Shown one piece after another: positions 28,268-37,210 of a DNA stretch of 64,000 bases; positions within the stretch are counted from its first letter, which is position 1, and every line of letters starts with the position of its first letter. The DNA is from Alphaproteobacteria bacterium (GTDB lineage: Bacteria > Pseudomonadota > Alphaproteobacteria > Rickettsiales > UBA1997). The stretch lies in NCBI GenBank assembly GCA_021151765.1, contig JAGKWR010000004.1, forward strand, positions 50,783 through 114,782, in the 5' to 3' direction. The notes beneath the pieces are model-generated. The model was not told the DNA's origin, did not search any database, and saw only the letters and a list, made by a program, of their open reading frames with translations. Both the position numbers and the translations under genes were made by a program.

Positions 28268-29365
28268 ATGTCACTTCAATGCGGAATCGTTGGCTTGCCA
28301 AATGTTGGCAAATCAACTCTTTTTAATGCTTTAACTCAAACTGCTGCTGCGCAAGCCGCCAATTATCCTTTTTGTACAATTGAACCAAATGTTGGAAAAG
28401 TTAACGTTCCTGATCAACGCTGCGATCAGCTTTCTAAAATTGCGGGTTCAGCACAAATTATTCCGGTGCAAATTGAGTTCGTTGATATTGCTGGTTTGGT
28501 TCGTGGAGCAAGTAAAGGCGAGGGTTTGGGCAATCAATTTTTATCTCATATTCGCGAAGTTGATGCAATCATCAATGTTGTGCGTTGCTTCGAAGATGAA
28601 AATATTACTCACGTTGAAGGCGCAGTTGATCCGATTCGCGATATCGAATTAATCCAGCTTGAGCTTATAATTGCCGACATGGAAAGTTTGGAAAAAAGAA
28701 TTCCAACAATGGAGAAAAAAGCCAAAACTGAAAAAGATATCGCTGCTCAAATCGAAATGGCAAAACGCGTTTTGACAGTTTTAAAAGACGGAAAAGCTGC
28801 ACGTTTAGTTACAATTAACTCTGCTGAAGAAGAGAAAATTTTGAAAGGCTTACAGTTAATTACTTCTAAGCCGCAACTCTTTGTTTGTAATTTGAAAGAA
28901 CATGAACTTTCCGGTAATAAATATTCCGAAACAGTTGAAAAATTCGGTCAAGAAAATGGCTACAAAGTGCTGAAAATTTGCGCCCAAATTGAAGCCGAAA
29001 TCGCAAGCTTAGAAACTGATGCTGAGAAATCTGAATTCTTAGAATCAGTTGGTTTGGCAGAAACTGGTTTGTCACAAATTATCCGCAATTCTTACGATCT
29101 TTTAGAACTTATCACTTTCTTCACAGTTGGTCCGAAAGAATGCCACGCGTGGATGTTGAAGAAAGGTTCAAGTGCACCGAAAGCTGCCGGCGTAATTCAC
29201 ACCGATTTTGAAAAAGGATTTATTCGTGCCGAAACAATTGCATACAATGATTACATTACTCTAAACGGTGAAGAAGGCGCAAAAAATGCCGGTAAATTAC
29301 GTTTGGAAGGTAAAGATTATATCGTACAAGATGGTGATGTTTTCCATTTCCGTTTCAACGTCTAA
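28268..29365 (+). CDS. ychF: Ribosome-associated ATPase YchF/Obg-like
   Basis: YchF is a universal P-loop protein (OLA1 type) that binds ribosomes and prefers ATP. The 365 residues have GLPNVGKST near the N-terminus, DIAGLVRGASKGEGLGNQFL, a coiled-coil insert and the C-terminal TGS-like domain (IVQDGDVFHFRFNV). Confidence 0.97.
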   Translation: MSLQCGIVGLPNVGKSTLFNALTQTAAAQAANYPFCTIEPNVGKVNVPDQRCDQLSKIAGSAQIIPVQIEFVDIAGLVRGASKGEGLGNQFLSHIREVDAIINVVRCFEDENITHVEGAVDPIRDIELIQLELIIADMESLEKRIPTMEKKAKTEKDIAAQIEMAKRVLTVLKDGKAARLVTINSAEEEKILKGLQLITSKPQLFVCNLKEHELSGNKYSETVEKFGQENGYKVLKICAQIEAEIASLETDAEKSEFLESVGLAETGLSQIIRNSYDLLELITFFTVGPKECHAWMLKKGSSAPKAAGVIHTDFEKGFIRAETIAYNDYITLNGEEGAKNAGKLRLEGKDYIVQDGDVFHFRFNV

Positions 29366-29389
29366 AACTTTTGGGTTTAAATATCAGAA

Positions 29390-31696
29390 ATGACTAGAAC
29401 TCTTTTCTTTAATAAAAAATTAAGAAGAAAAGCCTTCTCGATTGTTGAGGCATCAATAATCTTACTGATTATTGGATCAATAATTGCGGCACTAGTTTCA
29501 TCTAGCATTTTAATTAAAAAATTCAGAATTATTACCGCTCAGAATCTTAGTTTATCTTCTCCTATAAACTCAATTCCTGACTCAGTTTTATGGTTAGAAA
29601 GTAGTTTAGATAAGAGTTTTAAAGATTCAGAAAGTACTGATAAATCTACCCTAAGCACTTGGTACGATATTCGAGAAACATCTAATAAAAATAACGCAAC
29701 TCAAGAGAATAAAAATAATGCTCCAACTTATTCTAACACCATAAACTATATTCATGCTGTTGAGTTTGATGGAAATAACAGCTATTTCACTGCTGATGGA
29801 ACAATTTTAAATAACACAAATTATACAATTTTCATTCTCGAAAAAAGAAAAAGTAACAAAAGTGATAACTATTTCATTGGTGACTACACATCAAATGAAA
29901 GTTCAAATCTATTACTAGGATATAGCGCTAACGATACTGTGATGCATGCACATTCAAGCGAAAACTCTTACAGCTCTTCCACTCAAACTTACGAATCCTC
30001 AAACGAAAAACCTCGCGTTTTTACTTTTATTCACAGTAACACAAGTGGAAAACAAACTTACATTAATGGAAACTTATCAGGAGAATCTAGCGACACTACC
30101 AATTTAACCAACATGAAACAATTAAAGATTGGTTCTTCTTACAAAGGTGAAATTGGTGAAATAGTTATTTTTTCTCGAGCTTTGAGTCAAACAGAACGAG
30201 AATCGGTAGAAAGTTATTTGGGAAATAAATGGAACGTAGAGATATCAAAATCAAATCAATCATGTATCGATGGTATTGTCACTAGTGATGGTTGTCTTTT
30301 AAATTGTTCTGTTCCTACAACGTCCGGAATTAACCAAAGCAAAGTTAGTAGTGGTAGTGGAGTATTGACATGCGATAGCTCTAAGGGTTTTTCTGGTTCT
30401 ATACAATATAATTGTGCAAATGGTACATTTAACTTCACTGATAAAACAGAATGTTCCTGTGAAGGCACTGTCTTAAATGGATACTGTAAATTAAACTGTA
30501 CAGTACCAACAACAATTGGCATAACAACTACTAGTGTATCAGAAGGTTCTGGTTCTCTAACTTGTAATAATGCAGCTAATTTTTCTGGAACTCTCAGCTA
30601 TAACTGCAGTAATGGAAATTTTTCTTACACTGGTTCTAGCAGTTGCTCTTGCTCTGGAACAATAGTAAATGGTGAATGTAAAAATAACTGTACAGTTACA
30701 ACCGCCCTTGGAATTACAACAACAACAGTTTCTCATGGTTCTGGTTCGTTAAACTGTGACACTACAAATAACTTCACTGGATCTCTTGATTACACATGTT
30801 CTAACGGTTCTTTTGCTTATAACGGAAATAGCAATTGTGATTGTAAAGATAATTACAGAATCAAGAACAATAATTGTATTCGTAAGAATCCAGTATGTTC
30901 AGGCGGATCAACATCTTTAGTCACAATTAATGGCACAAAATATAAATTACATAAATTCACATCTACAGGAAATTCTACTTTAACTTGTACTGTTGGAGGT
31001 GTCGCATCCGTTCTAGTCGTAGCTGGTGGTGGTGGCGGTGGACAAGGATATCAAGCCAGAGGCGGCGGTGGCGGTGGTGGCGGCGGTGTTGTATATCAGA
31101 GTGATTACGAATTATCTGCGACTAGCTATACTGCAACTGTTGGTGCCGGTGGTTCCCCACCAAATACTCCTACAAATGGTGGTAATTCTACATTTGGAAC
31201 AATAACCGCAATTGGTGGAGGAGCAGGTGGCTCATATAATTCAGGCCGTTCAGGTGGTTCAGGCGGTGGCGGTGCAGGAGTATCTGGCAAAACTGTAGCT
31301 ACTGGTACAAGTGGCCAAGGTAATAATGGTGGAATTAATCAAACCACTTCTGGAACTAACGTTAATAATCATTGTGAATTTCCTTCTGCAGGCGGTGGCG
31401 GTGCTGGCGGTGTTGGTGGCAATAGTAATAACACAACTATTGGAGCAGGTGGTGTAGGACTTCAAGTTAATATTGCTGGTGATAATGCCTACTACGGAGG
31501 TGGTGGATCCGGCGATGTTATGAATGCGATTATGAACTGTAGCACATTAACAGCACCAGCAGGATCTCTTGGTGGTGGTGGCTCAAGGGCAAATAAAAAC
31601 GGTCAAGCCAATACTGGAGGTGGAGCTTCTGGATCTTATTACGGAGGAACTGGAGGTTCTGGAATTATAATAATACGTTATGGTATAGATGATTAA
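29390..31696 (+). CDS. Modular surface protein: pilin-like leader, LamG-like domain, Cys-rich repeats, Gly-rich domain
   Basis: This 768-residue protein begins with a type IV prepilin motif, RRKA then FSIVE, with glutamate at position +5 (Glu20) and a hydrophobic helix (16-38). Residues about 62-285 look like a concanavalin/LamG-type domain (SVLWLESS, AVEFDGNNSYF, GEIVIFSRALSQTE). Three tandem 64-residue repeats follow (about 292-485), each with six cysteines and the core GSGSLTC..NFSGSL.YNCSNG. A glycine-rich region (545-760) contains long Gly runs and ends in GGSGIIIIRYG. It lies between ychF and coq7 and ends three bases before coq7. An exported adhesin or minor pilin is likely; I know no protein with exactly this architecture. 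Confidence 0.8.
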   Translation: MTRTLFFNKKLRRKAFSIVEASIILLIIGSIIAALVSSSILIKKFRIITAQNLSLSSPINSIPDSVLWLESSLDKSFKDSESTDKSTLSTWYDIRETSNKNNATQENKNNAPTYSNTINYIHAVEFDGNNSYFTADGTILNNTNYTIFILEKRKSNKSDNYFIGDYTSNESSNLLLGYSANDTVMHAHSSENSYSSSTQTYESSNEKPRVFTFIHSNTSGKQTYINGNLSGESSDTTNLTNMKQLKIGSSYKGEIGEIVIFSRALSQTERESVESYLGNKWNVEISKSNQSCIDGIVTSDGCLLNCSVPTTSGINQSKVSSGSGVLTCDSSKGFSGSIQYNCANGTFNFTDKTECSCEGTVLNGYCKLNCTVPTTIGITTTSVSEGSGSLTCNNAANFSGTLSYNCSNGNFSYTGSSSCSCSGTIVNGECKNNCTVTTALGITTTTVSHGSGSLNCDTTNNFTGSLDYTCSNGSFAYNGNSNCDCKDNYRIKNNNCIRKNPVCSGGSTSLVTINGTKYKLHKFTSTGNSTLTCTVGGVASVLVVAGGGGGGQGYQARGGGGGGGGGVVYQSDYELSATSYTATVGAGGSPPNTPTNGGNSTFGTITAIGGGAGGSYNSGRSGGSGGGGAGVSGKTVATGTSGQGNNGGINQTTSGTNVNNHCEFPSAGGGGAGGVGGNSNNTTIGAGGVGLQVNIAGDNAYYGGGGSGDVMNAIMNCSTLTAPAGSLGGGGSRANKNGQANTGGGASGSYYGGTGGSGIIIIRYGIDD

Positions 31697-31699
31697 GAT

Positions 31700-32248
31700 A
31701 TGAAAATTTTAGATGAAATAATACGTGTTGATCACGCTGGCGAATTTGGTGCAAAGGTAATTTATGCTGGCCAAATTGCCGCGTTTAAACTAAAAAAAGA
31801 TCATGAAACTTTGAAGTTAATCGAACACATGAAAGAACAAGAAGATGTACATTTCGATTACTTTGATGCTGAAATTCGCAGCCAAAAAATTCGTCCAACT
31901 ATTATGCAACCAATTTGGAAAGTTGGCGGATTTGCTTTGGGATTTTTAACTGCAATGGCCGATAAAAAGGCAGCAATGACTTGTACTACAGCAGTTGAAG
32001 AAGTGATTGATCAACATTACCAAGAACAACTCGAAACTTTAGAAAAAGAAGAAAAGTTAGTGGATGCTGCAAAAAAAGAAGAATTGCAAAAATTAAAAAC
32101 CAACATCGAAAAATTCCGCGCTGAAGAATTAGAACATCGTGACATCGGCTACGAAAATAAAGCGGCGGAACTCAATTGTTTCACGCCGCTTTCGTTTTTT
32201 ATCAAGGCGACTACAAAATTTGCTATCACCGTTTCTAAAAAAATATAA
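31700..32248 (+). CDS. coq7: Demethoxyubiquinone hydroxylase
   Basis: COQ7 is a membrane-associated di-iron monooxygenase that makes the penultimate ubiquinone intermediate. The 182 residues contain the iron ligands in RVDHAGEFGA, EQEDVHFDYF, AVEEVIDQHY and AEELEHRDIG. Its partner COQ9 is encoded at 55.4 kb. It is convergent with ribH with one base between the stops. Confidence 0.96.
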   Translation: MKILDEIIRVDHAGEFGAKVIYAGQIAAFKLKKDHETLKLIEHMKEQEDVHFDYFDAEIRSQKIRPTIMQPIWKVGGFALGFLTAMADKKAAMTCTTAVEEVIDQHYQEQLETLEKEEKLVDAAKKEELQKLKTNIEKFRAEELEHRDIGYENKAAELNCFTPLSFFIKATTKFAITVSKKI

Positions 32249-32249
32249 G

Positions 32250-32714
32250 CTATTTTAACTTACGGTTGAACAAGGTCTCTTCACGAATTTTGATTAACTC
32301 AACACAAGCATAAGCTGCAAAACCACCGCGATCTTTTTTATTTGGATCAGCGCGCTCAAGAGCTTGAGCTTCATTTTCAACGGTTAAAATTCCGTTACCA
32401 ATCGCTAATTTTTCAACGCGTCCTAGTTCGCTTAAACCGCGAGCACTTTCGGCACAAACATAATCATAATGACTAGTTTCACCACGAATTACGCAACCCA
32501 AAGCCACGTAGCCGTAATATTCATCGTAATTTTGAAAGAATTTATTTTTCTTAGTTTTATGCATCGCAATTACAGTCGGAATTTCAAAAGCACCTGGAAC
32601 TGTTATAACGTCAGCTTCAAAACCAGATCTAGCTAATTCAGCTTTAGCACCTTCAAGCAACATTGCTGAAATTTTTTCGTAAAATACGGCTTGAACAATT
32701 AAGACTTTTTTCAT
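32250..32714 (-). CDS. ribH: 6,7-dimethyl-8-ribityllumazine synthase
   Basis: RibH condenses the pyrimidine and four-carbon precursors in riboflavin synthesis. The 154-residue protein has PGAFEIPTVI, ALGCVIRGETSHYDYV and GNGILTVENEAQALERA. No other rib gene and no FMN riboswitch was seen. Confidence 0.96.
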   Translation of the reverse strand: MKKVLIVQAVFYEKISAMLLEGAKAELARSGFEADVITVPGAFEIPTVIAMHKTKKNKFFQNYDEYYGYVALGCVIRGETSHYDYVCAESARGLSELGRVEKLAIGNGILTVENEAQALERADPNKKDRGGFAAYACVELIKIREETLFNRKLK

Positions 32715-32788
32715 TGTTTTTGTTGATTATTTTTTAAGAATTGCGCGCTCATCTTGCACAAACAAAATTGTTAAATCATCAGCTCTAA

Positions 32789-33289
32789 ATGTTAAATATT
32801 TTTAATCTTTTTTTATTTCTGCTGGCGCTTTGGGGAATGTTTATGTTCTCGTCAGAAAATGTCTCTTGGCTTTATTTATCGTTAGGGTTGATTTCTGCAG
32901 CTTTGATTTCTTTCTATTCTTATCGAGTTAAGCTGATTGATGAAAAAAGCGAATTGCTTTATCTCAGCTTTGGTTTTTATCGCAATTTTTTAGCGATTTA
33001 TTTTTGCAATTTTTTCAGCGCCATCAAACTTATTTTCCAACTAGCTTTTCGCCGCGAACCCCACAAATCTTTTTCTCCGTCGATTCACGTCGTAAATTTA
33101 AATTTGAGAAAAGAAATTAATCCCGCCTTGCTTGCAACCACGATTAACATGGTTACCGGCTTGTTTTGTATTTCTTTACGCGAGAATGAAATGCAAATTC
33201 ACGCAGTTGAACACGACTATTTCGATCACTTCGATTTCAAAAAATTACTCTACGATTTAGCTGAAGTTAACGACGATAAATTAATCTAA
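32789..33289 (+). CDS. mnhE: Na+/H+ antiporter subunit E (MrpE/MnhE-like)
   Basis: The 166-residue protein has two to three N-terminal membrane segments and a soluble tail with LLATTINMVTGLFCISLRENEMQIHAVE. This is the typical MrpE region in which a TLTPGT-type motif is replaced by TTINMVTG. The other Mrp subunits are not next to it; an antiporter-like subunit is cut by the left window edge. It begins the mnhE-ligA-yidD-ankyrin run. Confidence 0.8.
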   Translation: MLNIFNLFLFLLALWGMFMFSSENVSWLYLSLGLISAALISFYSYRVKLIDEKSELLYLSFGFYRNFLAIYFCNFFSAIKLIFQLAFRREPHKSFSPSIHVVNLNLRKEINPALLATTINMVTGLFCISLRENEMQIHAVEHDYFDHFDFKKLLYDLAEVNDDKLI

Positions 33290-33291
33290 AG

Positions 33292-35391
33292 ATGGAAAAG
33301 ATTCTTGCCGACATTACACAATTAAAAGCTGAACTTGCGAAGCATGACGAAGCTTATCACAGTTTTGATGCTCCGCTAATTTCCGATGCGGAATATGACG
33401 AGATGCGCAAAAAACTTGAGCAATATCGCCAAAACTTTCCGCAATTTTTTGCTGATAAAAAAGAAAAAGTTGGCGGCAAAACTTTGGAAAGTTTTTCAAA
33501 AATTCGTCACAAAAAACCAATGTTGTCTTTGGCAAATGCCTTTACTCGTGAAGATGTGAACGATTTTATTGAACGTATAAATCGCTTTTTGGGATTAGAC
33601 AAAAAAGAAGAAATTGTCGATTTATTCAGCGTTAATCAAACAGCACAGCTAGATCTTTTTTGTGAAATTAAAATTGACGGCTTGTCGTTTTCAGCGCGTT
33701 ACGAAAATGGCTTGCTAGTTCAAGCTGCAACTCGCGGCGATGGAGAAGAGGGTGAAGACGTTACGCAAAATGTTAAAACTATCAAAAATTTTCCTCAAAA
33801 ATTACAAGGCGATGCTCCGAAAGTTTTAGAAGTGCGCGGTGAAATTTACATGAGCAAACAAGATTTTGCCGAACTGAATTTACGCCAAGAAGAGCAGGGC
33901 AGTAAAATTTTCGCCAATCCACGCAACGCAGCTGCTGGTTCGCTTCGTCAACTTGATTCTGCAGTTACCGCTTCAAGAAAATTAAGTTATTTTGCTTATT
34001 CTTTGGGCGAATTTTCTGATGATTTTTCTTGCAACTCGCAAATCGAATTACATCAAAAATTACGTAATTTGGGTTTTAATATTGAGCCAAATTCTCAGCT
34101 TTGCCGCAATCTTGATGAGGTTATCGAATTCTATCAAAAAATGGCCGACATTCGTTATCAAATCGATTACGATATTGATGGCATGGTTTACAAAGTTAAT
34201 AGCTTTGAACTGCAAGAACGTTTGGGCTTTGTTGCGCGCAGTCCACGCTGGGCAATTGCGCATAAATTTGCCGCTGAAAAAGCTAAAACTAAAATCAACG
34301 ACATCATTATTCAAATCGGCCGAACTGGAGCTTTAACGCCGGTTGCGGTTTTGCAACCAGTTAATATCGGCGGCGTTGTTGTTTCGCGTGCCACTTTGCA
34401 CAATCAAGATGAGATCGCTCGCAAAGACATTCGTATTGGCGATATAGTTCTAATTCAACGCGCCGGCGACGTTATTCCGCAAGTTTTGGAAGTTGATTTC
34501 AAACAAAGGGCAGAAAATTCTGTACAATTTTTATTTCCTAAAAATTGTCCGGTTTGCGCTGCCGAAATAGTTAAAATTGAAGATGACGTAGTTTTGCGTT
34601 GCAGCGGTGGTCTTTCTTGTTCAGCGCAGCTTAAAGAAACTTTGAAACATTTCGTTTCCAAAGATGCTTTTGACATTACCGGACTTGGCAAAAAGCAGAT
34701 CGAAAACTTTTTTGTGGAAAAGCGCATTACTAGTTTCGTCGATATTTTTCGCCTCGAAGAAAATGAAAAAACCAGCGTTACTCCTTTGTCACAAAAAGCA
34801 GGTTGGGGAGCGAAATCGATCGAAAATCTATTTTTAGCGATCAACCAAAAGCGAAAAATTTCGTTGGAAAAATTTATCTACGCTATTGGCATTCGTCACG
34901 TTGGTGAAACAACGGCAAAATTATTGGCGCAGCATTTTTCTTCTTACGCTAACTTCCGCGATAAAATGTTTGCTCTGGCAAAAATGAATGAAGAAGATTT
35001 GCGCCAAAATCAAGATTACCAAGATTTTGTCGCACTTGATGGCATTGGCGAAAAAATGGCGCAGGCAGTTTTGGATTATTTTCGCGATCATCGTAATTTG
35101 AAAATGGTACAAGATTTAGATAAAGAGCTGACGATCGAAGATGCGATTGTCAAAAGCGCAAATTCGCAATTTTCGGGCAAATCTATTATTTTTACGGGAA
35201 CTTTGACAAAGATGACGCGAGCTGAAGCTAAAAAGCGCTCCGAAGATTTGGGCTTGAAAGTTGTTGGTTCGGTTTCTAGTAAAACTGATTTTGTTGTGGC
35301 TGGTGAAGAAGCCGGCTCGAAGCTTAAAAAAGCTCAAGAATTATCACTTAAGATTTTAAATGAGGAAGAATGGCTGCAAATGATTTCTTAA
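33292..35391 (+). CDS. ligA: NAD-dependent DNA ligase
   Basis: LigA seals nicks using NAD+. The 699 residues have the domain order Ia (LISDAEYDEM), adenylation domain with catalytic Lys127 in EIKIDG, OB fold, zinc finger (CPVC and a later CSGG..C), helix-hairpin-helix domain and C-terminal BRCT (FSGKSIIFTGTL). It starts two bases after mnhE. Confidence 0.98.
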   Translation: MEKILADITQLKAELAKHDEAYHSFDAPLISDAEYDEMRKKLEQYRQNFPQFFADKKEKVGGKTLESFSKIRHKKPMLSLANAFTREDVNDFIERINRFLGLDKKEEIVDLFSVNQTAQLDLFCEIKIDGLSFSARYENGLLVQAATRGDGEEGEDVTQNVKTIKNFPQKLQGDAPKVLEVRGEIYMSKQDFAELNLRQEEQGSKIFANPRNAAAGSLRQLDSAVTASRKLSYFAYSLGEFSDDFSCNSQIELHQKLRNLGFNIEPNSQLCRNLDEVIEFYQKMADIRYQIDYDIDGMVYKVNSFELQERLGFVARSPRWAIAHKFAAEKAKTKINDIIIQIGRTGALTPVAVLQPVNIGGVVVSRATLHNQDEIARKDIRIGDIVLIQRAGDVIPQVLEVDFKQRAENSVQFLFPKNCPVCAAEIVKIEDDVVLRCSGGLSCSAQLKETLKHFVSKDAFDITGLGKKQIENFFVEKRITSFVDIFRLEENEKTSVTPLSQKAGWGAKSIENLFLAINQKRKISLEKFIYAIGIRHVGETTAKLLAQHFSSYANFRDKMFALAKMNEEDLRQNQDYQDFVALDGIGEKMAQAVLDYFRDHRNLKMVQDLDKELTIEDAIVKSANSQFSGKSIIFTGTLTKMTRAEAKKRSEDLGLKVVGSVSSKTDFVVAGEEAGSKLKKAQELSLKILNEEEWLQMIS

Positions 35392-35603
35392 AACGATTGG
35401 CAATTTTTTTAGTAAGAATTTACCAAGTTTTATTTTCACGATTACTTGGTGGTTGCAATTGTAGATTCGAGCCTTCATGCTCGCAATACATGATAGAAGC
35501 AATAGAAAAAAAAGGGCTAATTCACGGCATTTATCTTGGCAGTAAACGCTTATTAAGTTGTCATCCTTTTTCCAAAAAAAGCGGTTTTGATCCAGTAAAA
35601 TAA
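35370..35603 (+). CDS. yidD: Membrane protein insertion efficiency factor
   Basis: This 77-residue amphipathic protein of the YidD family has the conserved CRFEPSCSQYMIEAIEKKG and the end CHPFSKKSGFDPVK. It overlaps the end of ligA by 22 bases. Family members sit near YidC or rpmH in many genomes; here it is in the ligA operon. Confidence 0.94.
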   Translation: MAANDFLKRLAIFLVRIYQVLFSRLLGGCNCRFEPSCSQYMIEAIEKKGLIHGIYLGSKRLLSCHPFSKKSGFDPVK

Positions 35604-35610
35604 TTTAAAA

Positions 35611-37071
35611 ATGTTTCGTCTTTTATTTGTTACAACTCTTATGATTTCCTTGGCGACGTTTGCTGCAACGCCAGATTCTTTGGAACAAATCAACGCCGAT
35701 CTTTTAGCTAAAAAAGCCAAAGACGAACCTTTTCGCGACAAAGATATCAAAGTTGATTTAGAGTCACTTGGTCTTGATGACCTAGACGCCCGCGACAATA
35801 AAGCAAAAAAAGTTACTGATCCTACAAAAAAAATAGAAAATCCATCCCCAGTTACTGCTACAGAAAATATAGAACCAGCAAAAATCCCAAATCCGCAAAA
35901 TAACTTGGAAAAATCGCAACTTCTTCCGCCAGAAACTGTAAAAAAAGACAGCCAATCTTCTGCAAAACCGATTGGAATTTTCGATAAAATGAAAGAATTG
36001 AGCAAAAATGCCGAATCAAAAATTAAGCAAGAAGTTGAGGAAAAACAAAAAACAAGCAGCAAACCAAAGACAAATCAAACTTTTATTCAGAAAGATCTAA
36101 GCACAACAAAGATAAACCAAGAAATAACATCCAAAGAAAAAAATGTTGAGGTTCAGAGTCCATCTCAAACCAAGAAGAATCTCTACGTCAATTCAACAAA
36201 ACAAAAAAATCTTAAAAAATACGAATCCAAGAAAAAACTCGAAAAATCGCAGGCTGAAACAAATGAAAAGAAACGTAAAAACAACTTAGAAAAGCTCAAT
36301 CGACTACGTCAAAAATATTTGCTCAAAATCAATGGAAATCAAATTCATCAAGCACAATCACAAAATAAAGACGATGATTTTGAAGAAGTTGATCAAACAA
36401 TTATCCCAAAACGTCGTAATATTAATAAATTTTCATCATACGAAACTCCTGCTCCTCCAATTCTAAATAGGTTCCGCAGCCACGATAACCAAAATATTCC
36501 GATCATTTTGAGCAATCGTGAAAAAACTGATATTTTATTTAGGTCAATTGGACAAAATGACATTTCATACTTTAACAGCGCTTTTAGCGATATTGAAAAT
36601 CCGAATTTACGCAATGATTTCGGAGACACCATTTTAACTTACTCAATTTTAATGCAAAAACGTGATGTTATTGCGTCTATTCTTGCTAAAGGTGCTGATC
36701 CAGATTTAGCCAATAATCTTGGTTATACGCCTTTGCAAATTACGATAGAATTACTTGATCTGGCATCTTTTAACTTACTAATTAACGCTAACGCCAACGT
36801 AAATTATGTTGATGGTTTTGGCAGAACACACCTAATGCATGCTGCTCGCATGGGCTTTTTACAAGCGATCGATATTCTTATAAAGAAGGGTGCTGATATA
36901 AATGCTTTAGATCAAGATGGATTCACTGCGTTGGCAATAGCACAAAAATACAAACAAGAATTAGCAATTGCTTTATTACTTAAGAATGGAGCCCAACCTT
37001 GGGTTGAAAAGCCTTATAATCCAGAATCAGAATCGATAATGAATCAATTAAATACTCGTTGGAAAAAATAG
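35611..37071 (+). CDS. Exported ankyrin-repeat protein
   Basis: The 486-residue protein has an N-terminal signal peptide (MFRLLFVTTLMISLATFAA), a long lysine- and serine-rich low-complexity or coiled region (about 60-290) and four to five ankyrin repeats (about 305-470, for example DGFGRTHLMHAARMGFLQAIDILI). It is predicted to act outside the cytoplasm. It starts seven bases after yidD. The function is unknown; the next gene encodes a second ankyrin protein with the reverse domain order. Confidence 0.85.
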   Translation: MFRLLFVTTLMISLATFAATPDSLEQINADLLAKKAKDEPFRDKDIKVDLESLGLDDLDARDNKAKKVTDPTKKIENPSPVTATENIEPAKIPNPQNNLEKSQLLPPETVKKDSQSSAKPIGIFDKMKELSKNAESKIKQEVEEKQKTSSKPKTNQTFIQKDLSTTKINQEITSKEKNVEVQSPSQTKKNLYVNSTKQKNLKKYESKKKLEKSQAETNEKKRKNNLEKLNRLRQKYLLKINGNQIHQAQSQNKDDDFEEVDQTIIPKRRNINKFSSYETPAPPILNRFRSHDNQNIPIILSNREKTDILFRSIGQNDISYFNSAFSDIENPNLRNDFGDTILTYSILMQKRDVIASILAKGADPDLANNLGYTPLQITIELLDLASFNLLINANANVNYVDGFGRTHLMHAARMGFLQAIDILIKKGADINALDQDGFTALAIAQKYKQELAIALLLKNGAQPWVEKPYNPESESIMNQLNTRWKK

Positions 37072-37210
37072 CTGATAGATTCTGAACAATAAGGAAATTT
37101 TTTCTGGCAAAAATGATTTTTGCAGCCATTTTATAGCAGCATTTCAACCATACTTTTAAAAGTCGATTTCATAACATATCACAATCACATTCGACTGCAT
37201 TATCAACTAA

